A DNA stretch of 64,000 nucleotides, taken from Linnemannia elongata. Lineage: Eukaryota > Mortierellomycota > Mortierellomycetes > Mortierellales > Mortierellaceae. Of this stretch, positions 21,601 to 32,700 are shown piece after piece; position 1 is the first letter of the stretch; each line of letters opens with the position of its first letter. The notes under the pieces were generated by a model. The model saw nothing but the letters and a program-made list of their open reading frames with translations. It was not told the origin of the DNA and made no database searches. The translations under genes were made by a program, and so were the position numbers. The stretch lies in assembly GCA_036320915.1 (NCBI GenBank), contig JAXBDG010000012.1, positions 918,501-982,500 on the forward strand, in the 5' to 3' direction.

Positions 21601-24600
21601 GGCCAGAGATCACTAAGTACCTCATCGGAGGACAGACAGCAACTGACCGCCCAGACCTCACCACACGGGTCTTTGCCGTCAAACTCAGGGCGCTACTCGA
21701 TGACCTGCTTTTGTATGGCGTGTTGGGCAAAGTAATTGGATACTGCTGGGTCGTGGAATTTCAGAAGCGAGGACTACCACACTGTCATATCCTTCTCATC
21801 CTCCATCCTGATCACAAGCCCAAAACACCTGCAGACTATGACACCATTGTTTCCGCCGAACTCCCCGACAAAGACAAACACCCGTTGACGTACGCTTCCG
21901 TTACCCGCTCGATGATCCATGCACCTTGCGGCGAGCAGCACAAACACCAACCTTGCATGGTAGAAGGTGCTAATGGCAAATGGTACTGCTCCAAGGGATT
22001 TCCAAAGTCACTACAAGACACTACTATTGCCCAGAAGGACGCATACCCGCTTTACCGCCGCCGGCAAGGACCTTGCCATATCAATCGACACAACCAACCA
22101 ATCGACAACTCTTGGGTTGTTCCGCACAATGTGTGGCTCACGACCAAGTACGATGCCCATATCAATGTCGAGATCTGCCACTCTATCAAAGCGGTGAAAT
22201 ATCTGTACAAGTACGTTCACAAGGGTCATGACCGCGCCAAAGTTGGTCTTGCGAAAGACTCTGCCCGAGATGAGATAACCGAATATCTGGATGCCAGGTA
22301 TGATATTTATACAATGTTTACTTCAAACACAAAGAAATACAATGATGTGTACTTACTCCTCTAGCAAATACCAATTCTTAATCTAGATACGTCTCTTCCT
22401 GTGAGGCCATGTGGAGAATACTCAAGCTTCCTCTTCATGGACATTCGCCTACTGTCTTTCGGCTTCAAGTCCACCTACCAGGACAACACTTGGTCACGAT
22501 AAGAAAAGGAACGACCGTAAAGCAGGCAGTTGAAAAGAACAGCGACAGCATGTTGATGGCCTATTTCAAACTCAACGCCACCAACAACGACGCAAAAAAA
22601 TACACCTACTACAACCTCCCGGAACACTACACCTACGACCACAAGGCCCGTTCCTGGCACCCACGACATCAACGAAATGCCATCAGCCGCATATTCACCG
22701 TCCATCCCAAAGACGGCGAGCGATACATGCTGCGCGTACTGCTTATGCACGTTCCTGGCGCCAAAAGTTTTGAGGAGTTAAGAACATATCAAGGTCGCAC
22801 CTATGGATCTTTTTGGGCGGCAGCTCAGGCGCGGGGACTTCTCAAAGATGACGCTGAATGGATCAACTGCCTCGAGGAAGCCGAGAAATTGCAACACCCT
22901 CGACACCTCCGCTATCTTTTTGCCACGATTCTTACCTGTTGTGCACCTTCCGACCCAAAACGCCTGTGGACTTTATTTGCGGATGCACTTTCTGCTGATT
23001 TTGTTTACAAGGCAAGACGGAGCCGGCTTTACCCCGCGAATGACAAACAAGCTGGAATTGACGCCAAGAACAACACCTTACACCACCTCAACACTCTCCT
23101 GTTGGACATGGGATCAGGTCTCGAAAAATACCCAACACTGCCCCAGCAAACCAAAAACAACATTATCGAGTTGCCGACGGACCCTTACAACGACCTAGAA
23201 CGAACACACCATGAGCCAACCATCATGGAGTACGCACAACTCGCCATAACCCACTTGACACAACTCAATGAAGAGCAGAAAACAATCTTCAACATCATCA
23301 CAGTAGCCATATCCAACAACACAAAGGAGCGGCTTTTTTTTATTGACGGGCCAGGTGGAACAGGCAAAACCTTTCTCAACAATACACTCATAGAGTACAC
23401 GCGGGGACACCTAAAACGACCTGCGGTCGTCGTCGCCTCATCAGGCATCGCCAGTATCATCTTGCACGAGGGACATACAGCACACTCAGCACTCGGCATA
23501 CCACTCACTATCGACAAGCACACCTACTGCAACCTTACCAAAAAGTGTCTACTTGGCAAAGCAATCATCGACGCGTCAATCATTTTCTGGGACGAGGCAC
23601 CAATGTTGCACAGAAAAGTGTTTGAATGTGTCGACCGTACCTTCCGACATCTGATGGATAATCCAAACACCCCTTTTGGCGGCAAACTCATCGTCTTCGG
23701 TGGCGACTTTCGACAAACACTACCAATCGTTCAACACGGCACACAACTAGACGTCACCAACGCATCACTGAAAAACTCAACAGATATCTGGAACCACATC
23801 ACAACATTCAACCTAACGAAAAACTTGCGGATTGGAGACAACACAAAGCACCAAGCCTACGTCAACTATTTGCTTAGAGTAGGAGACGGCACTGAGCAAA
23901 CGTACAGCAACGGGATCCACCACGACTACATCAAGATACCAGAAGAAGTGATCCTTCAGCCAACAGGAGAAAACACTGACGACAACTATGAAAAACAACT
24001 CATACGTGCCATCTTCCCCAACATCGAAGAACCAACCTTCAACCCTAACACACTGAGCGACAGAGCAATCTTATGCCCATTGAACGTTGACGTCAACAGA
24101 ATCAACGATCTCGCCACCAACATGTTCCATTCAGACAATCAAAAAACATACACCAGCATCAACTACACCGATATCAACCCCGATGACGTGGTCCATTTTA
24201 CACCAGAGTACCTTGGCACACTGGACGACAATAGCCTCCCACAACATATAATTACACTCAAAATCGGTCAACCAATCATCCTTTTACGTAACGTTTCAAC
24301 AAAACGAGGAATGTGCAATGGCACACGACTACAAGTAACAAAACTCGGCGAATACGTTATAGAAGCAAAGATCATTGCAGGATCATTCACTGACAACACC
24401 GTTCTCATCCCACGAATTCCCCTCACCTCAAAGGAAGACGGCACCTCTCCAATTAAATTCACACGCTTGCAATTTCCAATCCGACCTGCTTTCGCTCTTA
24501 CCATCAACAAGGCGCAAGGACAGACACTAACAACAACGGGTGTCTATCTAAACCAACCTGTTTTTTCACACGGGCAACTATATGTAGCTCTTTCCAGATG

Positions 24601-24736
24601 TTCAAACCCAGACAACCTAAAAGTCCTTATTCTTAACGCTCCCACAATGCTTCGACCTTCAAACACACCAACATCACCCTTTACAACAGTCGAAGGATAT
24701 TATACTAGAAACATAGTTTTCAAAGCAGCGCTTTAA
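18613..24736 (+). CDS. Helitron transposase: zinc-knuckle array + Rep (HUH) + Pif1-type helicase (1829 aa)
   Basis: Five exons join in phase: 18613-19043, 19152-19307, 19435-19626, 19937-22297 and 22387-24736 (5490 bases, 1830 codons). Four motifs of the form C-x2-C-x4-H-x7-C lie near residues 124, 151, 175 and 281. An acidic stretch precedes the fourth. The Rep endonuclease shows FQKRGLPHCHILL (HUH, near 874) and the tyrosine motif VKYLYKYVHKG. The helicase has IDGPGGTGKTFLN (Walker A, near 1367), IIFWDEAPM (Walker B), GGDFRQTLPI, and the closing motifs INKAQGQT and YVALSRC. No frameshift or internal stop was found. The protein would nick and transfer a single strand for rolling-circle transposition. 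The second donor (GTATGA at 19308) is the least certain junction. Confidence 0.85.
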
Positions 24737-24789
24737 CAGCGCAGCTCAATTTAACAAGCATACAGAAAACCAAATAAATAGATACCACA

Positions 24790-24793
24790 TTGC

Positions 24794-24830
<37 letters not shown>

Positions 24831-24840
24831 AACGCCCTAG
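24790..24840 (+). terminator. Helitron 3' terminal hairpin with poly(A) loop
   Basis: TTGCCA at 24790-24795 pairs with TGGCAA at 24827-24832 around a loop of about 31 adenines, followed by CGCCCTAG. A subterminal hairpin a few bases before CTRR is the rolling-circle termination signal of Helitrons; the homopolymer loop is unusual. Confidence 0.75.
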
Positions 24841-24933
24841 TTTGGACTAAATCGCATCTTAGTATTTACAGCCACATCGTGGATTCAGAAAGTTGTACGG
24901 CGGCATTGGGCAGGCCAGCTCACATGGTGTTGC

Positions 24934-25548
24934 CTACTTGCACACGTTTCGAGAAGATGCATCGATATCATCAAAAACGATGATTGTCATGTTGTGATGG
25001 CTTTGCTTGCTTCCAAATCTCGAGACCAACATCCTCTCGATATCGTGCTCAGTCAAATTGTCTTGACCTCGAACGAACACATCTTCCCTCATGGGGCTTA
25101 TATGGAAAATATTGTCCTTGTGACATGACAAGGTATCATCATCACTGTTGCGCCTGCTGAGCCTGGGACGTCTCTCGCTCCAAAAGCCAAAGCATGCTCC
25201 ACAGATGTAAGCAGAACATGTTTTCTCAATAGTGTGGCCCGTGTTGTCAAGTTGGAGCTCCTTGTCTTTACATATCGCTACGCCATAGCCAAAGATGAGG
25301 CCATAGCAAGTCATATCCGTTATGGTGGGTGTGCACACATGATTTGGGGTGGACCTTCCGCAGCAATCGCACAGCTCCTTGTGGCCAAACCAACAAGTGG
25401 CCCCATTTCCCTTGTTGCTAATTGCTTGGAGAACACACCCGCTAGGGCAACTTCCGCGGCAGTATGGGGCTCTTCCATCCCAATATAGACAGTCTGCCCA
25501 TGACAGCGAAATCAACGCGAGGAGCAAGATGCACTTTGTGAGAATCAT
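24934..25548 (-). CDS. secreted cysteine-rich protein (204 aa)
   Basis: The intronless frame starts at the ATG at 25548 with a signal peptide (MILTKCILLLALISLSWA). The first mature domain, about residues 19-75, has the pattern DCLYWDGRAPYCRGSCPSGC ... ATCWFGHKELCDCC. I associate this C-x-W-x-G-x-AP-x-C-x-G-x-CP-x-G pattern with small secreted proteins of fungi and other eukaryotes, of unknown role. A middle part adds more cysteines (MTCYGLIFG, CSAYICGACFGFW). The last 75 residues are charged and contain no cysteine apart from one near each end. It is convergent with the Helitron, whose 3' end lies only 93 bases from this stop codon. A TATATATATAA-like string about 180 bases upstream could be its TATA element. 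Likely extracellular; function unknown. Confidence 0.7.
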   Translation of the reverse strand: MILTKCILLLALISLSWADCLYWDGRAPYCRGSCPSGCVLQAISNKGNGATCWFGHKELCDCCGRSTPNHVCTPTITDMTCYGLIFGYGVAICKDKELQLDNTGHTIEKTCSAYICGACFGFWSERRPRLSRRNSDDDTLSCHKDNIFHISPMREDVFVRGQDNLTEHDIERMLVSRFGSKQSHHNMTIIVFDDIDASSRNVCK

Positions 25549-26796
25549 GGTGTTCGATGGCTAGTATCAGGTGAAGGGAGAGATATAGATCTGAGGTTAG
25601 GAAAATGAACTATAATCCTGTTCCGCAACTTTAATGCCAAGAGAGTTTGCGCAGAAAAGTGACACCTAACTTGTGTGTGGGTGGAGGATGATAAGGAAGA
25701 AGAAAGAAGGGTGGAGACCCATTGTATATATATAACTCCAGAGGGGAAGGAAACATTGAGTAGGGGATAGAGACGTGATAGTATACAATTCTCTCCCAAG
25801 GTGGGGATGTGGCAATGTAGGGTGTGATTTGGCAATGTAGGGTGTGATGTGGCAATGTAAGGTGTGATATGACCAATGTAGGGCGGGGTGTGGCAATGTT
25901 GGGCGAGGTGTGGCGATGTTGGACGGGGTGTGGCAATGTAGGGTGTAACGTGGCAATGTAGGGCGGGGTGTGGCAATTTTGTTCATTTGCATGGACACTT
26001 CATGTTAGGGCTTGATCATCTCGGTCTCAGTTAAATGCGGCAGTTGCAAGTGGACTGTGCTTTGAAGTGTCAAAAATTGTCCGTAGGTTATCGCGTGAGA
26101 ATGTGTCTAAGGTATCAGGGAGCGGCCAGGGTGAGCGAAGGCAAAAGCAATAGGAGGTGGAATGAAGACGGCTTCTTAAGCTCATACTCAAATGTCTGCT
26201 AGCACCTTCACTCAGCCTTTATTAACTATATCAACTCATAGATAACCTCATATATTAAGTTAAGCGTCAACCCGAACTACTTTATTCTCAACCTACATAT
26301 ACTTTTTTCAGCGGTGTGTATGCATTCACTACAGATCCCAGTCCGGCTTGGTCGAACTATTCGTTCATCGCCTCAACGTTTGTCTCCAGGCAGTCATTGA
26401 TGGCTGATAGACCAACAATAGCTAAATCCTCCAACCCTCATTCCCCCTTTCCGGCTCTTCTGACTGCACAATAGCCTCTTTGGTCTCTGCTTACATTTCA
26501 GTAGCAAGCTACCCCCATCCGTTTCTCCTCCATCCCTGCCTCTCTCTTTTTTCTTCATTCATCCCTCACACCCGACTAAGTTAGCCTTTTCCACTCAACC
26601 TTCACTCTTTATTCGATATTAATACATGATATTTTTTACTTCATTAAACGGTCGCCTTCTCCCCTGCCTCATTTCACTCCACCTCCTTTACTTATGATAT
26701 CTATACTCCTCCGCCAACCACAACCCTAGTCCTTCTAGCTCTTCTATAATCACCACGTCTACCACCACAACAGACCCACGATCCGATCCGATGATC
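25549..26796. other. intergenic, with minisatellite
   Basis: Upstream region of the secreted gene and 3' flank of the Mms22-like gene. Apart from the minisatellite and the TA-rich string near 25722-25733, I see AT/CT-rich sequence and no gene. Confidence 0.5.
25802..25978 (+). repeat. 20-base minisatellite, about nine copies
   Basis: The unit approximates GGGYGNGGTGTGGCAATGTA with substitutions between copies (GGGTGTGAT versus GGGCGGGGT versions). It lies 250-430 bases upstream of the secreted cysteine-rich gene. Frames across it give histidine/proline/threonine repeats, but nothing else suggests coding. Confidence 0.9.
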
Positions 26797-29700
26797 TATT
26801 TGTTCTCGTCTGGGACCTGCTCAACCAAACACGATTCGAAAAAATGTGAAAGAAAAATATTAGATACATTTGGAATGAACCAACATAGAAAGCGGGTATA
26901 AAAACATCAAAAGGAGACTTACAGGATTGGTGGAGGCAAGATACTGAGCTCTCAAGTGAGTCAAAAATGAGACTGGGTAGTCCTGAAAACCAAAGTCATT
27001 CTGCATGATCAGTTTGCACTTGTCAAGGGCGTGGCCGAAAATATCGCTGATGAACTCGACATGGAGACTCTTCGCATCCTCCGATCTTTCCTTGTCCAGA
27101 CGCTATTGTTTTGTTTCAGTAATTCCGATCGCATACGTGTGAGAGATCAAAAGCTCATAAGAACAGCTAGATAGTAACAATGCAATACCAATTACATACC
27201 TTGTAGTCCGCGGCAAGTGACCTAAACAACAGGAGCAGGTACTGTCGGTAGCAAATCCTGACCTCTTGGGTGGCATGGCGCATCTTGCCAATCGGTCCGG
27301 GTTTATCAAGAAAGGGCTCAAGCGTCGCATAATGTTCGCCCATATTGCTCAGGGTCCTGGCCAGTACGTGGTACCTTGAACTTTTGAACTCATTCAGTCG
27401 CTCCTCCTCTTCAAAAATCTCCTCAATGAGATTCTGGATACCGTCAGGGTCCAAAGAGGCATCGATAGGTTGACGCTGAGGTCTGGTGGCTAGCCAAGAA
27501 ATATTATCGAAAATGAATCCGCTCAACGCCATCTTGGCGGTATCGGACATACTGCCGACTGGTAAGCACGGCAAGGACGAACTATGCTTCACAATCGCTT
27601 CCGAAAACTGAACCTGCAACTTCAGTTCGTGGAAAGGAGCACCGATAGTCGCGAACCAAGTGGATAGAAAGAAATACTCGTTCTCTACCAGCAACCCGGG
27701 GCACCTCTCGGCCATACGGGTAGTCCACGATAGCTTGTCCTGCAGGACCCAATGCTGAAATATGGGAGGCGAGTAGGGATTCAATTGATACAACGTTTCA
27801 ATTTCGTCCATTGTGAGCAACTTATGCTCCCGCAGAACCGCAGAAGCGTCGACAATAACGTCGCGTAGATACTGAAGTGCAACACGAGAAAGCTCCACAA
27901 CGATGGGGGGCTGCGCAGGTTCGGATTCCTTGTCGACATCGCTTGGTGCTGTCTGAAGCGGCTTGCTGGAACCTTGGAGAGCTGACTGGATCGCCTTGCT
28001 GAAGCCTTTGTGAGCTGATTGGATCGCCTTGCCGTTACCTTGGTGAGTTGACTGGATCGCCTTGCTGGAGCCTTGCTGAGTTAACTGGAACGTTTTGCTG
28101 GTAACTTGTTGAGCTGGTGGCATCCTCTTGTTGGCGCCTTGCATGGGTACTGGACAGAAGAATGCCAACAAGGCAGGTCTGGTCAAAGCCTCGATTTTCT
28201 CGCAGTCAGGATTGTCCATGATGTACTTTCGCTGAAGGGTCTTACGCCGTTCCGTCATCATCGCAGATAGAGTTGGAAATACCCACTCCTTAAGGCTGGT
28301 CAGCATCTCTTCATCCTCCGGGAGAATCACGTTCACTGACTTGGGCTCGACTGGCTTGGGCAGTGTCGCTTTGGGTTCTGCCAAGGAAGCGCGAAGGAAA
28401 TCATCGTCGAGGGCTGACGGATCGAGCCAAGAGAGATCATCGTCCTCCGTAGACACCAACGCAGATGTCGCCGACTGATCCAGTTGATCACTGTGCGTAC
28501 TTGTGGCCAACGCGGATCCTTGAGCAATCGCCGGCTCAGACGTGAACGTGAGTCTCTCCATATGCAGGTTCCTGTGCTCAAAAAATTCCTCGATAAGAAT
28601 GTACGCCGCCGATCTCAGAACGGAATCGATCTTTCTAGCAGGATCAATGAACGGGGCAAGTCCTATTCAATAATAAAATAATGTAAGTGAGAGCAATTGC
28701 AGCAGGTTTAAAGGTTGGATTTCCAATCGACTGCGTCAGACAACATGAGCAAAGGCGTGACAACTTACTCTTATCCAAGAATGCGAGTTTCGGGTAGTTG
28801 GTCCCGCCAGGCTCCCATCTCCCTTCCGACTTCAACAGACGAACCATCAGACTCAATACCATTTCAGCGAAGCCAGTGGCAGGGGCGAGAGGCCGCAAGG
28901 CGACACGGTTTTTGTAACTGGGCTCCTCAGGCGGCTGCTCCTCCTTCTCTATGATCGGAAGCCTCTCCTCGAGTTGTGTGTAGTAGAAGTCCAGAATGCG
29001 GTCCACTTGACGGCTGAGAGACACCGCCATTTTTCCCAGCGCGGCCTGACGCTGCCAGATGGTGCCAAGATAGTAGACAGAATTTGCGACGATTTGGCGT
29101 GAAGCATCGTTGGATGCTTTAGCCTGAAGCACAGCGACCATCTCACGCACGCGTGAGGATCGAAGAGAGTCGGATGTCATCAAGGCAACAATCAGGACGC
29201 CGTTACAAGAGTTGCAAACCGATGAGATGGGGTCCCAAATTGCATTAGGCTCTTGCAACATGAGCAAGGTCTCGGGTAAGATATCGGTAATGAACTTCCT
29301 GCAACTCCTGTACCTCTCATATCTGTTCGGGCTGGCTATTGACTCCCTCATCCGAAGGTTGGGATCGTTCATTTGCGGCGATAAAACAAAGTCACGAGGT
29401 CCAACTGCAGTCGGAGGTTCCTGGGAAATGAGCTCAATCTGCTGGTGAAGCGAGAGAGTGATAAGCTTGAGGAATATCTCATACATCCGGTCTGAAGGAC
29501 GCACCGTCTCCACGAGGCTCAAATCGACCGAAAGTCTCGGAAGTCTGGGTATGATGGGCTGCACACCGTCATTACAAGAGTACATGAGCTCGGGCTTGGG
29601 CTCATCATCCTTGGGAATGTTGCAGTCCAGTTCCGGATCCACTGTCGCAGTTTCAATCATTGTCTTCAGAAACTCGGGAAATCGGCAGCCAACTTCCGTC

Positions 29701-32700
29701 GGCATGTCGCGGTTCTGTCGATACTGGAGGTATTGGCCAATGTACACCACGGCATTTTCTCCAGGGCCCCATTTCCAGACCTGCACCAGGCGATGACACA
29801 GGATAGTGACATGTCGGCATTGATGCTCCCCCTCCACAGTCTCCGCTAGCCTGCGATCGAGCAATCCATGTGTCAGGAGCCAACAAACCAAAGCCCAGTT
29901 CTCCGGCGCCACAATGCTCAATACAGAAGATGATCCGTCTCGTTCAAACTGATGCAGTGGGCACAGTTCCAGCATTAGGTCAAAGTAACGTCGCGCGCGC
30001 TCCGTCCTGGACTCCCCCGTCGTCTCGTCTTCATCTCCCACCATCGTCTTCTCGGCCTCTGCCCATACACGATCGACCTGGCTGTTAAAACACGACCAGA
30101 AACCCCTCAGTCGGTGGTATCGTGCTGACTGGTTAAGAGTATGGATGAGACAAATCCAGATCTCGATCACGTCCTGGCCATAGATCGTGCCTCGCGATTC
30201 CTGCATCCCATCTCGCATCCGCTCAATAGCAACAGAAAACGAAACGTCGTCAGCCTTGAATAAAACCGCCAGCAAAGCATCACAGGCCTCATCCATCCTG
30301 CAACCCCCTTCGCAATGGTCCCATTGCATAGCACTCTCGTGCAAAAAATGCCAGGAAAAGACCGCCCACTTTAGCCATAGGATACTAGCTGCAGCAGGAG
30401 ACGAGTAGTGTTGACTAGTTTGAATCTGCTCAGAATCAGCCAAATCCCGGAGTGGAATGACGACGTTCGATTCAAAAAGCAACCAGACATGGCGTCGACC
30501 CATAATCATCGGATAGTTCATGCCGTTGATCAAGACAGTCGTCAGTCCTCCCAAGGCTCGAATAATCTCTGCCAGCAACGTCTGTCTTTCCTCCACAGCC
30601 TCCGATCCAGATTGACGCGACAGCCTCTGAATCCGCCACAGTCGATCCATCACCTCCAAAACGGCCGCGTTCATCTCCATCTCCATGACTGGATTCTCTG
30701 GCCAATCGGAAGGGAAGGACTGCCCAAGAACAACAACGGAGGAGAGAGAGTTTGGAGGCAAATAAGAACCCTGCCTCCACAGGTCCGCGGCGTTTAGAAC
30801 ATGAGATAACGAGCCGCCACCGATGTATGTTGCCTCCGAAAAACGAAGTCCGCCGCGTACCGGGTTCCCCGTAATGGGAGAGCCGCAGGCAACATGATCC
30901 CACTTCGCCAGTCTCTTCCTCCGGTACGCAGCAAGTTCCTTGTTCCTCGATCGGCTCTCAGCCATATACGCCCGGACATCCTCACGAATCGGCGGCAACT
31001 CTTCCATGCCTATCTCGGCTGTGGTGGAGTCCTCAACTTGATTGTTCGATCCGACAACCACGACGGTCTTCCGGCTGGAGGTACTTGCAGCGGGCGCTTG
31101 TGATGGCCGTGAAGGCGCTGGCGGGACTGGAGCTGGTGGCGGTGGAAGTGTGTACGTAGGTCGCGTGATGTACTGAGGAGGTTGAGGGACCGCGTTCTCC
31201 TTTTCTTGTCGAACACGTGTCCGCTCTGCATCCCACGCGCTGTAGCCTGGAAGGCCATATTCCATCAGGTTCGTCGCATTTGCCCACACGCCTGGCAAGT
31301 GCGGGGATGGTGAGGATGCCGATATGGACTTAGTTGACACCTGCCGGGGTTCCGCGGTCGCATTGGTGGAACGAGTGCCGACAAGCCGCTGCGAATGACC
31401 GTCAACACCACCTTGATTTTGTTGACGAGTACCGACTCCAAAAATCCGAGCGTTATCATTGTTAAGGCTGTTGTTATCTTCACGGAACGTCTTATACTGA
31501 GCTGTGCTGTACAAGGTGTGTTGGTCATGAAGCGTCGAGTCCGATTCTGCTCCAGACTCCTGGCCGCCCCACATACGAAGACGCTTGACCGACTTCGAAT
31601 ACTGAAGCCCTGAGAGGTGGTGGAGAATATGTGCGCGACGGTTGGTTGTGTTGCGCATATTTTTGAGACGGCTGTTGAACATGAAGTCCCCAGCGGCGTC
31701 AGGATCAAGAACGCGTTGCAACCTAAGTGCAGTATCATCCGTAGCTTTCCTCTTCGATCGTGCTGACGCTTTTGTCGAACCGCGAGCAAGGAATGCGGCC
31801 AAACGGTCCTTGTTCAACTCGTGAGAGTCCGCATAAGTGTAAGGAGAGTGGTGTTTGGGTAGTCGCTTTTCCATTGCAGTTGAGCTTCCGCCGTCGTCTG
31901 CGCGTCTGCGCTCGGAGACAACTCTGCATGCGTCCACATTCAATTCTGCACGTCGCTTCTTGGACTTTTGATCAGTTGTACGCTGTCTCGTGGTCTGATT
32001 AATTTGTACAGTAAAACCAAAAAAGTAGGGCATTAACTAAGGTTGCCTTCAAAATACAATGATGTACCCCAGTAAACTCTTGATGTCGATGGGTATTACC
32101 TTTTTCGGAGAGGAAGACTTTCTAGATGCCTTTTGATTCGATTCCGGCCTGTACTCGACTTCAATGGCTTCGTCATCGCTGAAGCCATATCCAAAACTGA
32201 TTCCACGATGGCCGAGACCAACACTACCGCCTAGCTGGGGACTTGGGCTGCGGCTGAAACCGGAGCCGGAGCCGGATCTAGCATTGGCGCCATCAGAGTC
32301 ATCATCGTTCCTGTCTAGATCGCTCCTGTCTGAATCGGCTTCCCTCTGCTTGTTTTCCTGTGCCAGTCGGGCAAGAACATTGTTGAGTCTCTCCTCATCT
32401 TGATCATCAGACACAATCCGACGTCTGGCGTGATGGGCAGGCTGGAGTTCTTCCTGATCCGTGTCAACAGCCTTGCTCACAGAACTTGAGCTCGATTCTT
32501 TCCTACGCGTCTCCTTCAAAGCACGGAGGTTACCCGACAATTTGTTTTTTTCGTAGAACGACATCGGAAGAACATGATATCTGGCAACACTGCTGTCCTT
32601 CTCGACGAAAGGCTGCGCCTCGGCACCACCACTATTTCCTTCCTCCTGATCGGCCTCCAGCTCTACGGTGTGATCCTTCGCACCAACTGCTGAACCATCC

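Larger units (their letters stand above)
18613..24840 (+). mobile_element. Helitron, apparently with intact coding capacity
   Basis: The element is defined by its Rep/helicase gene and a typical 3' end, CTAG at 24837-24840 followed by T. The same terminus is present on the minus-strand derivative at 2220. Helitrons insert between A and T without target duplication and start with TC; I could not place the 5' end, so 18613 is only the start codon and the true element is longer. No captured host gene is evident between the helicase stop and the 3' end. Confidence 0.8.

Noticed and set aside
25802..25978. CRISPR-like spacing of repeats
   Set aside because: Units are contiguous without spacers, and the genome is eukaryotic.
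25545..25998. Three overlapping histidine/proline-rich frames over the minisatellite
   Set aside because: They arise because a 20-base unit reads through all frames; no start context or domain.
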